A stretch of DNA of 64,000 nucleotides from Chamaecrista fasciculata (GCA_003254925.1 QANZ01013357.1:41376-105375); one strand, 5' to 3'. Shown: positions 1-12,771, counted from the stretch's first letter. Translations and numbers: made by a program. The notes: generated from the letters alone by a model not told the origin.

Positions 1-3000
1 AATCATAGCAAGAAGTTTGTTGGCTTCACCACATGCTGAAGCCATTTGATCCATCACACCACATGGAGCACCAACAATGTGATTTTCCACCTAATGAAAA
101 GTTTACAATAAAAAAGTGAAGTTATATTACAGGGACAATGCATGCTACAGGAAAAACCACAAAATCCCCTTATTTTTTGCCAGAACATAATTGGAAATAT
201 AGTGATTGCAGAGAAGGTCAAACCTTCTGGCAGAGCAATGCCAGGTCTCTCGGGCTGATATTTAATCCTGCATTACAAGATAAACTAATTTGGTTAATGT
301 TATCTTTTGAAAAGGAAAAATCCAGGTGAATACTTATGTTAGTCTTGCATCAAGAGTTTTTCGATAAATATCACACCAGAATCGAGATTGGAAAGTTCAA
401 AGCAATCCCCAAAAGTAACTTAGTGTAGATACTTTTTTTTATAACCAAATAAATTTATTAGAGTTAGAAAAGATATAAAGGAAAACAAGAAGGGAAACTA
501 TAGTCAGCAGATTTTAAATGTAAGGTTAAGAAGAGCATGATTACCATGAGCAACAGCAATAGCATGCATGCTAGCAACCTCCACAGATGCAGAAGATGAT
601 ACACCTTTCCCTTCCGGGACTGCAGATGAAACCTACTCATTTTTGTTCAAATATATAGACTTTAGGAAAAGAGATCGAGAATGGAGATAGATGAAGTACT
701 AAGTAGTGCATCTCATTAATAAATAACTTAATTGCCCTTAAAAGATATAGTAAAATTAACACTTAAAGGTTAACATAAGACTACTGATCTTTCCAAGACC
801 TAAAACCTTTATGTCTATCTTCATCACAACATAATTTCATTTTTATTGGTAAAAAGTGTAATGCAGTAACAATGCATCTGAATGCCCTTTTATTTCTTCC
901 CCCTTGTTTTAAGAAAAAGGTGTAAAAACTTCCTTTCATGCATTCAATCTAAAATAACTGACAGCAACAAGAATACTAGCAAGTCTAATATATTATTACA
1001 CCCCAAAGATATTACACGAAACTCATTTGCATTTTGTTATCAACATATATAGAGTTGAGGAAGATTTTCTGTTTACAGAAGTAAATGCAAGTAGCAGTCA
1101 CTGGAAGAAAATAATAGTTACCAGCATGCTAATACTATCTTCAAAGCGCACACCCAATTCAGTCATTAAGACCAGAATTGCCCCAGCAACGTATGCTGCC
1201 CACCTGAAATAGTAACAATGCTAGTATATTAGACTGCCAGAAATGGCCTATGCATACAGAATCATGTGATAAAAGACAACCTACTTTTGGGAAGGATCTT
1301 GAGCAAAGTATTGTTTTGCCTTTTCATATGAGATTGGCTTCTCTCCATCCATAAAATCAGACAAATCCATGTCAAAGGTGGGACCTCGATTGCTTAATTC
1401 TGAGCCAAAAGATACCTAAGAAAGTCCAAATTTAGTAAAACCACACAATAAGAAAAGCAATTACCTTTTCCAAGATTCCAAGAATTTGCAAAAAGAACTA
1501 AAATTTCCATGTCAATAGATTTTAAAATTTCAACCAACAGTTTCCATTGTTAATTGAAAAAAATCAACAGTTTTGCAAGATTTAGCGCATACAATTTGTA
1601 AAACAGCAGTTGGTTTATGCCCTCTGTCATTTTGTCGAGCCTGTGCATGCTTCCATAGTCTATGCTTACTTGGATGCGTTCTTTGCAGAGCTACATGGCA
1701 GGCTTCTCTTATTGGCATCTGCAACAAAACGAAAAAAACCAAGAGATGAGGGGAGTGAGGAGCTGTCTAAAAACTTTAAAAACAAATTAGCAAGTTCTAT
1801 AACATTTTGACAACAATTCATTGAACCATAAATATCTTTAGGATACTTATTTATTTTAGTACTATCATACTTTTATTGATGGATATATAAATGTTTACTA
1901 TTAGCATGCTAGATTTGTTATGCCATAATATTACTTATTCTTAACATTATCTATCACTATTTTTTAATCTTGTTTGTTCCTTTGGTTAAGGCAGATCTCA
2001 TGTCTCTGTGATTATACTTTTTTTTTTGGTCTTTCTCTTCATCAGTAAATTCTCTTTTTTATTAGTTAGTGCTTGCTTTCGAAAGTGACAAGTGTTGACA
2101 AGTTCCTCTTTCTATGGGCAATATTTAAAAACATCCATTTCACTGAGAAGGTGTAAGAAAGATGCTCACTTTAAAACACAAACAAATCAATCAAAGCTAG
2201 TTTTTGTCCTCCTCCATTATCATATGTCAATTAATACACTTCTTCTACTCGCCTATTTTAGTAAGCAACCAGTTTCAATCATACTAGAAGGAGTAGCAGA
2301 AATGGTCTTAAAATTCTACTTCATATTTGAGGCTGATTCTCATTAAATTTAGCATCTGTGAAAGAAAATAAAAATATTTGCTTTTCTAGTATTTGAAGTA
2401 ATTTTACCAAACTAAGAAAGACCAATGTCATTTAACTTAATCAGATAGGAGTTAAAAACAATATTATCATTTTCCTAGATGCATTAGTTGAGTTTACTAA
2501 AAATAACTTAATAAAAGCATGAAAACTATATAATTACATTACATTATAAGACACACAACAACACTGTTAAGTCAACAAATTGATGAAGATTAATAATATA
2601 TTATTTGAAGCAAATGCCCCTAAGCAAGTAGAAAAGTGAAACCTGCAGGACAAGGCTTCCAGAGTAGTCAGCAATTCCACCCATTACATCTAACCTTCCA
2701 GGAGCTCTCGTCACAAAAATTTCTTCCTGCACACAGACATTAATTATGATGCTAATACATGATTTATTTTAGTTCTTCTGTTCTTAGAAGGTTGCTAGTT
2801 GCTATTGAGACAAACAATAAACATTTTAAGATGAAAAGAAAAAGACCTCCAAGTTGAAGAGACTAGCAGCAGCCTTGCGTTCACGTGTTGCGCGTTTCTC
2901 ATCCAGTTCAGCTAAGCTATTTAAGAAAGCTGCAGTATCTGGAAGACATTGGACATCCCCATGAAGAATCTCAAAATCTTCAGTGTGCCTGTAGAAAATA

Positions 3001-6000
3001 TGAAGGAAACAAAGGGCCAAAAAAAGGTTATCTTGTCTAATAAAGGAAAAACAAACAAGTTATCAATATAAATACAATTTGTAAACACTCAATAGAAGAG
3101 AAGTGTACTCACGAGCTAACAATGGAGCTACCATTATCTATTGAGGAAATTGGAGGTGTATGCGCCAGCTCATTTTCTGCAATTGCATACCATTCCGGGA
3201 TTGCAATATCTCGTCCAGGGGCCCTTTGTAGTTGATACCCAAGAATTATGGCATCTCTTAATCTTCTAGCACCACTAAGCTATATATCATAGACAATTAA
3301 AATGAAGGTTTCATCACTTTCTCATAAAATTTCATGAAACACAGCTAATAAATAGCTTTCTGTTGCTTTATATTTTAATTCAAACCAAGATTGCAACTTA
3401 AAAAGTCTCCAAAGCCCTGTACCTTATCTGATGCATAATTTTTCCCAAAAGCTGTTTCCTGCAGGATGTGGGCTGCCATCTATATTTTTAAGACAAATAT
3501 AAAGAAATCATCAACTCTTTTTGATATATATATGAACATTTCAAAATGAAACCAATTCATAAGCCAGGATGGGCAAACTCTCAAATTAGTTACAAGACAC
3601 ATAGTGATGAAAGGACAATTACAGGATTTAAAACAGTATGCATTGGATTTCATTTAAAATGCCGAAAAGAGGTTTGAAAAGTTCATCCAATAGAATACAC
3701 CTTTGATAGTCACAATGGCAATGCTGGATACATGACCTTTGGCGTTAATGTATTTTTCAGTGATTAATCAAGATACTTTAAAATAGGTCTAATTTGTGAG
3801 ATTTGTATTTACAATCCATTGTATTGAGAATTACATTACATATAGGCAAGGGATTATCAATCACAACTATGGTGGGGCATACAAATCAAAGCAGTATTAA
3901 AATTTCCAATGTCAAGCTGAGAAATCCATACATGGGGCAAAAATAATCTTAACAGCAATTGCAACAATATATTACAAATGGGTCCATGAGTTAAATAGTT
4001 TCAGAACTGCCAAACTTCCTCAAGACAGCATTTGCTGATGCATACAAGACTTCTCAAAGAGTCACTAAATTTCAGAGAAAGAGATTACCTCACCACCATT
4101 GATGCCTCCTTCATAGCATGGTTTCAAAGTAATTGCACGATCAAGATAAGGTTTCCAGTGACCAGTGAGTAAATCCCTTCTAATCATTTCAACACCTCCT
4201 TGATAATACTAAGTCAAGAAGTACAATTACTTATAAGGGTTTAAATGATAGATAAAGAAGAGGAAAAGAAATAATACAGTGAAATTTGAGAATGACTACC
4301 TCAAGCATATTTCTCAAAAAAGGTTCTTCATTGAAATAGTCTCTCCTTACAAAGACAAAAGGACACTTGAATGCCAGAGCTTCACTAACAGTGCCGTATC
4401 CAATTTTTCCTGAATGGACAAGCAGTAGCTAGTAAGTATAATTTTTTCTTTAAATGCCCCTTCAAGGCTATTGATTATGGAAGTTTCATACTAACCAAGC
4501 ATACAATCACATGCTGCAATAATGTCAGGTGTGTATGCATTTTTGGCAAGTTTTCTGAAATTTGGAGGAAGGTCCTGGCTATCAGAAGCACCACACACCT
4601 GGTTTGCAAAGGGAAATCATCACCAAATAATGCACAAGACCACAACTCCCAAAAAAGAATTTAAATAGACAAATAAACATAAAAAAAAAATGTTTTCATC
4701 TGTACCAAGCATAACCAGCCCGAAGGTAAGAACTCCTCCTTTAACTTCCATCCTGATGGCTGGAAACAACACAATAAATCAGAAATAAGAGAACCAGAAG
4801 CATGTTTTATGACCCACAAATCTCAATCAAGTTTGAGTCCTAAAGATAATTCAAGTAATCACCTGGCCACCAAAGTTGAGGATAACTAGCTTCACATTGT
4901 CTGGTATCCCAAGTTCCTTCCTCACCTTCAACAGGAAAATTACAAGCGTATAAATAAGGAACTAAATAACCCTAACAGAGGAGCTCCACTAAGGTTTGTA
5001 CAGTAATACCTCTTTCCGTGATTTGTGCAACCTTCTCACAACCAAAGGCACATCAATAACATCGCGAAAAGCAGGCACTGCAGATATTAGAGATGCCAGA
5101 GATTTGGTTAATTATTAATGAATTTACATGGATAGTTAAAAAAAAATTATGTTAGGCAGTTTTCAAGAAATTAGGAAAGATCAACATACTTGGGCAGTAT
5201 CCTGGGAGGCGGATCAGGAATTCACAATGAGAATAATCCTCAGCAATCTGATTCAGAATATATAAATATACTCGTTCAATATGTATGAAAAAGAAAACGA
5301 CAACAAAATGGAAACTGCAACTTTAATTTTCACCAGTTTATATGCTCCATAATAAGTTGATTCAGTTCAACCAAACATAATGGCACACAAGTGCATAAGT
5401 TTAATTGTTGGAGATGTTTACTGATTCAAGCAAGGGATGAGAGAAGAAGGCACAGAGGAAAACAAATAGGTGATTAAATTACGATTAGAAAACATCAATT
5501 GACTCTTTAGGAGGTTATAAACTTTCAAAGTAGTATTAAAACCCCGTAATCTGATCAGTCTACTCTCTTAAGTGTAGATTCTACCAAAATCCTAAATTGA
5601 TTTCTTTAAATCCATAAGCCAGGTGCATATTATGGTGCAACTTCACACCTAAACAGATATTGATACAATCAGCCAAATATATGTTGCAGATAGCACAACA
5701 GAAAATATGGCCAGGGAGAGACTGAAAACTCGACAAAGGAGATTCTGGCTCAGGAACTTCTAACAATTAACTTAATTAAAACAAAAACAAAGAACAGGTT
5801 TTTCTCAAAAAAGCAAAAATAAATAAAAGAAAGAAGTTAGTCTTATGAAGAAAAACGTTCTTACCTGCCAAACTATTGAGCGATGATGATATCCAGCAGC
5901 CATGACATATTCCGCATAGATAAAGTCCCAACTGATATTACAAATATGTGCAATGAGGTTAATTGTCTATAAAGTATAGAAAAATATAAGTTAAACAAGT

Positions 6001-7442
6001 TCTTTCTAAGTTATGAATACAAAAAATATAAATCCAATTAAAATCCCCAGAAGTATTAAGAACAAGACTGGGCCCAACACAAATTAATGGCAAACATACA
6101 GAAGAATGAAAAAAAGCCTTTCAAATAATATAGAATAGCTTATTGAAAACTAGATTCGCTGAATTATGTATTATAGTAACAGATCAGAAAACAGCATATA
6201 TGGTTCTGACACTTGATGGTTTCTACTCAACAAATTACTTTACATTATAGAACCCCATAAGGAACTATTGCAGTCTATATAAGTTACCTGAAATTAGTCA
6301 CACAAACCGAGCGAATTCCAGCGTCCGCTGCTGCACGACATGCCACTGGGACAACATCAGAGACCTGCATTTTCACATTAGCTTGACAAAGATCTACTGA
6401 AGACAATGTATTGTATTAAACAACAGTCAAAGTCGAAATCATAAAGTCTTTACCACTAAATCAGCTTTAATGGAGTTGAGCCACTCTGTTTCTTTGGCCA
6501 AGATACTAGCACGGGGCTTGACTGCTGTCTCAGAATACTAAAATAGCCAAATGGAAAACTTGAAATCAATAACAAAAATAAAGTTATCAAACTGGAAGAA
6601 TCCAGATAACTAATCAAAAGGAAAAAAAATGATGTTTTTGTACCTTCTCCAAAGAGGCAAGGCGATCAACTGTCAATGCATCAGCCTGAACAGCTCCACA
6701 GTCCAAAAGCACCTAATTTCACAAATTGCTTAGAAAAGCTGTAGCTCCACAAACTCAATTCTCGCAAAACAAAAATTGATCCAAAATAATTTGGACCAAC
6801 TTAATTTTTTGTTTCCATACTTTTGAAAACACTGACCGAACCCTTAAATTTTTTCATTTTTTTTAACACCAATTTCATATGGCTCCAACTCCTTTCAATA
6901 AGTGAAATCATTTAGGCTACATTCAATGGGTTACATGCAATTACAGGATTTCTTCGCTTCCAATGATTTGAGTAGCTTTAAAAAATAGATCATACTCACC
7001 TTGCGAATGAAGAGGCGAGGAGACTGAATATCAGAGGTGAAAACGAAGTCAGGAGCACCAGTGACCACGTGCACATCATGCCCGGCAAGAATTAGATGCC
7101 GCACCACCTACACATTATAGAGTCGAAATTTAAAAACTAGATCGCATGCAAGCCAAAGTAATTCACACAAGGTACAAAAAACTCAATCTCTAAAAAAACT
7201 CAATCTCTTTTCTTATTAAAATAAATTATCCAAGAATGAAACTCCAATTCCAGAAAATCACAAGCGACGGAAGCCTCCATTGAACTAAAAGTGACGGTAA
7301 AAAAAAACGAGTTCGAATTGGGAATATATGAGACCTCAGCAACGCGAGTGGCATGGCCGAAGCCATGGCCGGTGACATAATAAGCGAAGACCAAATGCTT
7401 CCTGGACGCCGAGACTCCATCGCTCTCTGGTTCGATCCTCAT
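1..7442 (-). CDS. ARA1: L-arabinokinase (ARA1-like), 3' end off window
   Basis: The enzyme phosphorylates free L-arabinose to L-arabinose-1-phosphate in the cytosolic sugar salvage pathway. Exons in transcription order, all with GT-AG introns and a continuous frame: 7335-7442, 7000-7107, 6644-6712, 6454-6537, 6288-6364, 5865-5931, 5190-5247, 5010-5077, 4863-4925, 4706-4759, 4496-4598, 4300-4409, 4089-4208, 3423-3479, 3113-3279, 2847-2988, 2643-2726, 1593-1718, 1285-1415, 1122-1203, 545-632, 224-267, and 1-90. They encode 700 residues; the Arabidopsis protein has about 1040, so roughly 300 C-terminal residues are missing. The N-terminal half is glycosyltransferase-like ([12 protein letters not shown] at 22-33, GYGTVSEA at 290-297). 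The C-terminal half is a GHMP kinase: galactokinase-type signature [14 protein letters not shown] at 495-508, ATP motif [10 protein letters not shown] at 632-641, and [10 protein letters not shown] at 676-685. The start is the first ATG before this conserved block. No frameshift or stop was seen in any exon. Confidence 0.95.
1719..2642 (-). other. Longest ARA1 intron, no insertion recognised
   Basis: This intron of about 920 bases separates the exon carrying the galactokinase-type signature (2643-2726) from the exon at 1593-1718. It is AT-rich and I see no inverted-repeat element, SINE or coding fragment in it. Short ORFs here are chance readings. Confidence 0.6.
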
Positions 7443-7770
7443 TCTATCGATTACGAACAGTCAAAAGTGTATATTATGCAGAATCAATGGGGGAGAAACA
7501 ATGAAAATGATAATTTATTTGCTTATTATATATAAATTAAGAGAAATTCAAATTTGAACAGTGAATCCTGATATTGACAGAATTTAGTTGATGATGAAGG
7601 GATTGGGATTACGATTGGGAGATTTGGATAGAGATGAGGAACCAATTTCAGTTCCGTGAGCAAAGTTGTTGACTATTTTTGAACGAATACGACTATAATA
7701 GTGTAGAGCTTCGAGGATCGAGTTAGCTATATATGGGACGCTAGGCGGGACTGATTTGGAATTTAGAGTT
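7443..7770. promoter_or_regulatory. 5' flank of the arabinokinase gene
   Basis: These roughly 330 bases lie upstream of the minus-strand arabinokinase start and end at the first transposon. They should hold the 5' UTR and core promoter. I see no decisive TATA box or named element, so this is assigned by position only. Confidence 0.4.
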
Positions 7771-8176
7771 GGCCAAAGTGCAAATTTGGTTCCATATTTT
7801 TTATTAAGCTTCTAATTTGGTCTTATATATTTTTTTTTGTTGCAGTTTTGGTCTTATATCTTTGAAAAATGTCCCAATTTTGATCTTATATCATTTTTGG
7901 TCCAATATCTTTTAGTCAAGTTACAGAATTAGTTTCATATCTTTGCAAAAGAATCAACCATTAGGTGATTTTTTTTGTAAAGATATGGGATCACCTTCTA
8001 AATCTGATCCAAAGATATAGGACCACTTTTGAATTTAATTTAAAGATATGAGATCAAATCTGTAACAAAAAAATATATGAGACTAAATTGGGATCTGATC
8101 AAAAAATATAACAAAATAATATGGGACCAAATTGAGAACTGAGAAAAATATATGGGACCAAATTTGCACTTTAGCC
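7771..8176. mobile_element. Non-autonomous MULE-like inverted element
   Basis: The ends are inverted copies: GGCCAAAGTGCAAATTTGGT on the left and the complement of CAAATTTGCACTTTAGCC on the right. Arms carry alternating phrases of the 'ttggtcttatatctttg' kind and their reverse complements. The flanking nonamers TTTAGAGTT and TTTAAAATT match at 7 of 9 positions, as a decayed 9-bp target duplication would. No ORF. The same family appears in the 38.57-39.81 kb composite. Confidence 0.7.
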
Positions 8177-9020
8177 TTTAAAATTTTACTCAGTTTGCTT
8201 CCCATAACTATATACCGTAATCTTACGTCGTCGTCTGGAGTCTCTAGTCTGTACGCATATCCTTATTTCCATATTCCTATTTTACCCTTGACAGCATTAT
8301 TAATGCTATAGAATCGGAGGTGATTAATGTTTAATACTTAATATATGTTATCCGTTTCGAATTGAAACTAACTCAGCGCCACGTCATCATGTTTAAGGTG
8401 TAATCCCAAGCCCAAATAAGGGATTACGCTGTGCTAATCCTATTTTCAGATTAACTGAAACAAAACAGATAACTTTTGTGCACCCGAAAAAACAGATAAC
8501 AAAAAATCTGTCCATTCTGAAGATTTCAGTGTCGCTGCCTGCAATGCTCTTGACTTTGACAGTTACATCCATCTCTCATTTTTTAAATAAGAATAAGAAT
8601 ATTCCTATATTTTGATTAGAGTAAACTCCCAAATTGGTCCCTGGATTATTGGGTCACTGACAGATTGGTTTCTGATTTATGGAAATTGACAAATAGGTCC
8701 CCGAATTTTATTAACGTTAGTAATATTGGTCCCCGAAGCCGTTAACTGCTGACGTGGCACGTTAAGTGCCACGTCAGCAATTGGAAAACTGAAAAAGAAA
8801 AAAAAACCAACTGTTCGTGCCACATCAACATTAATAATAAACAAAAATATTTCATTCAAAATTCAAATAGGTCCCTGAGTAATATTTTTATCTCATTATT
8901 CTCAATTTCCCCTCTTTTTCATCATCTTCATTCATTTTAGTCCCAAATCCTCAAAATAAAAATTGTAAAATGTCCCAAAACTCTTCCAAACATTCCAGTT
9001 TAGTCCTTAAAAGTATTAAA

Positions 9021-9660
9021 AACCCTAAACCCTAAACCCTAAAATCCTAAACCCCAAACCCTAAAACCTAAACCCTAAACCCTAAACCCTAAAACCCTAA
9101 AATACAAAAATTGTAAAGTGTCCCAAAATTCTTCTAAACATTTCAATTTAGTCCTTCAACTCTAAAACCTCAAACTCTAGAACCCAAAATCCCAAACCCA
9201 AAACTCTAAAACCCCGAACCCTAAACCCTAAAATCCCAAACCCCAAACCCTAAAATCTCAAACCCCAAATCCTAAAACCTTAAACCCTAAATTGTAAAAC
9301 CCCAAACCCTAAAATTCCAAACCCCAAACCCTAAACCCCAAAACCCTAAACCCTAAAATCCTAAACCCTAAACCCTAAATCATAAACCCTAAAATCCTAA
9401 AATTGTAAAGTGTCCCAAAATTCTTCCAAACATTTCAATTGTCCTTAAACTCTAAAACCCCAAATCTTAGAACTCCAAACCCCAAACCCTAAAACCCCAA
9501 ACCCCAAACCCTAAACTCTAAAACCCCAACCCCCAAAATCCCAAACCCCAAACCTAGATCCTAAAATCCCATACCCCAAACTCTAAAACCCTAAATCCTA
9601 AACCCCCAAACTCTAAAACCTCAAACCCCAAACACAAACCCTAAACTCTAAAACCCCAAA
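9021..9660. repeat. Degenerate interstitial telomeric repeats, CCCTAAA sense
   Basis: The stretch is dominated by CCCTAAA and variants such as CCCCAAA, CCTAAAA and TCTAAAA. This is the C-rich strand of the plant telomere repeat, heavily mutated. Spacers containing 'gtgtcccaaaattctt' recur at about 8960, 9108 and 9399, giving a higher-order pattern. Confidence 0.9.
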
Positions 9661-9804
9661 CCATCAGAATTGTGACTGTACATTAAAAATCAACAATTGT
9701 GACGTGCAACAGTATTATTCAAATTAGTCCCCGAATTTATCAAAATAGTTCAATATGTTAGAAAAATTGGTCCTCTAATTAAATGAATAGATAATAAACC
9801 AAAG

Positions 9805-10182
9805 AATTTAGGGTATGGGATTTTAGGGTTTGGGGTTTTAGAGTTTGGGGTTTGGGGTTTTAGGTTTTAGGGTTTAGGGTTCAAGGTTTAGGGTATGGGA
9901 TTTTAGGGTTTGGGGTTTGGGGTTGTAGAGTTTAGGGTTTAAGGTTTTAGGATTTGGGGTTTGGAATTTTAGGGTTTGGGATTTTACAATTTAGGGTTTA
10001 AGGTTTTAGGATTTGGGGTTTTAGAGTTTGGGGTTTGGGATTTTAGGGTTTAGGGTTTGGGGTTTTAGTTTTGGGTTTGGGGTTTGGGGTTCTAGGGTTT
10101 GAGGTTCTAGAGTTGAAGGACTAAATTGAAATGTTTAAAAGAATTTTGAGACACTTTTTACAATTTTAGGATTTTAGGGTTT
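9805..10182. repeat. Degenerate interstitial telomeric repeats, TTTAGGG sense
   Basis: This is the G-rich counterpart of the array at 9021-9660, in inverted orientation, with variants TTTGGGG and TTTAGAG. It includes the reverse complement of the same spacer near 10110-10165 and ends at the N gap. Confidence 0.9.
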
Positions 10183-10204
10183 NNNNNNNNNNNNNNNNNN
10201 NNNN
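10183..10204. other. Assembly gap of 22 N
   Basis: A run of N interrupts the right telomeric-repeat arm and is followed by a T run. The true length of this arm is unknown. Confidence 0.99.
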
Positions 10205-10540
10205 TTTTTTTTTTTTTTTTTTCAGTTTTCCAACTGCTGACGTGACGTCGGGGAACAATTTGACTAACGTTAGTAAAATTCGGGGACCTATTTGTCAATT
10301 TCCATAAATCATGGAACAATCTGTCAGTGACCCAATAATCCAGGGACCAATTTGAGAGTTTACTCATTTTGATTAACATCTGCACTGCAGTAGTAATAAT
10401 ACCTATTTAAAGAATTTTAAATCATCGAAAATCATTCGATAATGTTTAAAAAATTTTAAACTCAAATTGACATTACCTTATCAAGATAAAAGGTTTTTAA
10501 AAGGGAAAAAATATGTATCAAGTTGCTTCTATGTTTGCTA

Positions 10541-10813
10541 CTCCCTCCATCTTGAAAATGTGCTTTATTGGAATATTATTTTACCAGAATATTTGATCTT
10601 TTACGAAATCAAGAGAATATTAATTACTATTTTTATAATTTTGTTTTTATTAAATAATTAATAGAAGTTGAATTTGTGAGAGTAATTAGGAGTAATTTTA
10701 TAAAGGCAAATTAATCTTTTTATCTCATATTTTTCTTCAATTTAAGTGAATTAATGATTTTCTTTGTGTGTATGTACTAACCTAAAGAAACATATATTCG
10801 GGGGCGGAGAGAG
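10541..10813. mobile_element. Stowaway-type (Tc1/mariner) MITE
   Basis: The left end begins CTCCCTCCATCTTG after TA (10539-10540). The right end is the complement of CTCTCTCCGCCCCC, followed by TA (10814-10815). Length of about 270 bp, AT-rich body and TA target site fit Stowaway MITEs. No coding capacity. Confidence 0.85.
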
Positions 10814-10815
10814 TA

Positions 10816-11200
10816 TAAGATTACTCCAATTACAAGCTTTAATTACATTCTTTCTTTATAATGATGATTGGTCATCCAAAGAGTTGTGTATAATATTCTT
10901 TTTTTATTATAATTGGTCATACATAACATTTTTTTACCACGAGTAAAATGTTGATTAAAGAACCTTATAATAAATAAAAAGATATAAAAAACTTTATTTA
11001 TCTAAATTTGTCATTTAAAAAGATTGGTATTATGCTTTTCATCTCAATATCAATCATCTCAGTAATATTTGATATAAAATAAGGATAAACCATGAAATTA
11101 ATTTGTATTTTGAATTAGTTAAGACTAATTGGCTATTAACAATTTTTTATCCGTTTTAAAGAAATCAAAGCTAAATAGCTGAACCGGGGTCAATTGTAAT
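10816..11200. other. AT-rich intergenic DNA
   Basis: No gene, inverted repeat or known element is seen here. Confidence 0.5.
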
Positions 11201-11224
11201 GGACTTTTCTTGTCAGATTTGGGT

Positions 11225-11460
11225 CAGCGGACCGAAGAGCTTCTTTACAGAGATATAAGAAGCCCATCAACTTTTCAAAAGAAAACCCATCAAGAGAGCC
11301 AATTGGGCTTTATAGTTCGGCCCAACTTCAGAGGAAAGAGTCAAAGACAACATCGCCCTCTTTCTATATAACACGTCCAGGATCTCATTCTTCTCAAATC
11401 TCACTGAGTGAGCTAGGGTTAGCCGATTAGGGTTTGAGTAGGAATGTTTAGAAACTGAAC
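11225..11460 (+). promoter_or_regulatory. Promoter with site II, TATA and telo-box motifs
   Basis: On the plus strand I see AAGCCCAT, TTGGGCTT and CGGCCCAAC (site II type TGGGCY motifs) between 11260 and 11325, CTATATAA at 11364-11371, then AGGGTTAG and TAGGGTTTGA near 11415-11435 (telo-box type). This combination is typical of plant genes for ribosomal and translation components and of some snoRNA clusters. What it drives is unclear. Confidence 0.6.
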
Positions 11461-11760
11461 TTGAGATGTTGCTAGGTTTCTCCCTTTCTTTGTTGAGTGT
11501 CTCTGTCTTTGAAATTTCTCATCGATGGTGAAGGAAGGGTCTGGAGTTTGGCTCTTTGGCTAAAAAACGCCGTGCCTTAGAGATGAATGCAGCACCCTAT
11601 AATAAAATCATCAACTCTCACCTTTTTTTTCATCGAGAATCTCTCGATTCTCTTTCGGTAAGGTTGGTACATGTTTTCGAACCCATCTTTGAGATCAGGC
11701 TTTGCTTCTATGGTTCTCTGAATCTTTTGAAAAGAAACTTTTTTATTTATTTTTAATATT
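11400..11760 (+). other. Possible transcribed region, product unknown
   Basis: This is the stretch downstream of the promoter-like motifs. The first ATGs give very short readings that stop quickly. A 66-residue ORF at 11556-11756 begins MAKKRRALEMNAA but then becomes low-quality sequence. It may be a truncated gene, a 5' leader whose body was lost, or a noncoding RNA. Confidence 0.35.
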
Positions 11761-12771
11761 AAATTGGAGATAGTATGTATGATTCGAGTGGTAATTCAGG
11801 CAGCCTCCTTGTACGATTCAATGGCATGAGAGGTGTTTAACTGCTCGTACATTAATTGCTTTTGCTCTTCAGACTTGCTGAGATTATCTCTCTGACGCTG
11901 GTCCAGTAAGCTCAAGCACATTACAAATAATTAAAATCTTTTTCGTTCTTGGGAGAATAATTATTATACCAATCTGGCAAGCTCTTTTGAAATTGAAACG
12001 CGTCGCCCTTGGCTTTAAAATGATGACGGGCTTCATATAGATGAGAATTGGAGCGATTTCAACAATTTAATTTTGTAATTTTGTGATCTCGCTGACAATC
12101 AAATTAAAATAGATAATTTAATTTTTGAAACTTCTAAACTGTATTAATCCATTCAATATAAGAAATTATTCTCTTAAGCTTTACTAGTGAATGATTGTTC
12201 AATATATATACATGAATAGATATATTCTGGGGAAATATTATTTGTTATTGCAGCTACAACTATATATGAAAGCTATAACTTCTCTATTGAATCTTACTTT
12301 AAAGATGGGAATAATGTATTTATATTTATACAGATTTTAAGTTAATGTTCTTAAATTACAAGATTGTTCTTAAATTATACGGTTTATAGTATTAGAATTT
12401 TAAACTATGAGAATATTTAAATCCTGGAACACCACACGAATTTCGAACTTTCCTTGGTAGCGCATATTCACTAAATTTCTGAACAACGAGCTATTTAAAG
12501 CAGTTGAAGTTGAAAAGAAATAATTCACAATGAAAACAGGATTTTCTTTTGCGAGAATGCAGCAACCAGCAAATGCTCCTATGGACCTATGGTTAACAAA
12601 AATAGAGTCCCATCACTTCTGGAAATGTCTAAAATGTACATGGCATAGATCTCCTGCTTTTTCATTATGTACAAGCAAATGCCATATACGTTTTAGGCTT
12701 CACTAAAGCATTTGGTTGCTTAGAAACCAATGATGCAACCAAAAACAAATACCCTAATCTGAACTCAACCA

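Larger units (their letters stand above)
8619..10365. mobile_element. 1.75-kb MULE-like element with telomeric repeats inside
   Basis: The left end reads GAGTAAACTCCCAAATTGGT and the right end is its near-perfect reverse complement. Exact 10-bp duplications ATTTTGATTA lie at 8609-8618 and 10366-10375. Inverted arms of about 200 bp include a motif around 'actgctgacgtg'. Between the arms are degenerate CCCTAAA repeats on the left and TTTAGGG repeats on the right. No transposase ORF is seen. TSD length and TIR style suggest a Mutator-like element. Confidence 0.85.

Noticed and set aside
1610..1810. Plus-strand ORF antisense to an arabinokinase exon
   Set aside because: It is the shadow of the true minus-strand exon at 1593-1718.
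9021..10182. True chromosome-end telomere
   Set aside because: The repeats are degenerate, inverted to each other and enclosed by a transposon with target duplications, so they are interstitial.
12017..12096. Possible C/D box snoRNA (TGATGAC at 12021, CTGA at 12092)
   Set aside because: No terminal stem pairs the two ends and internal C'/D' boxes are unclear. Motifs this short occur by chance.
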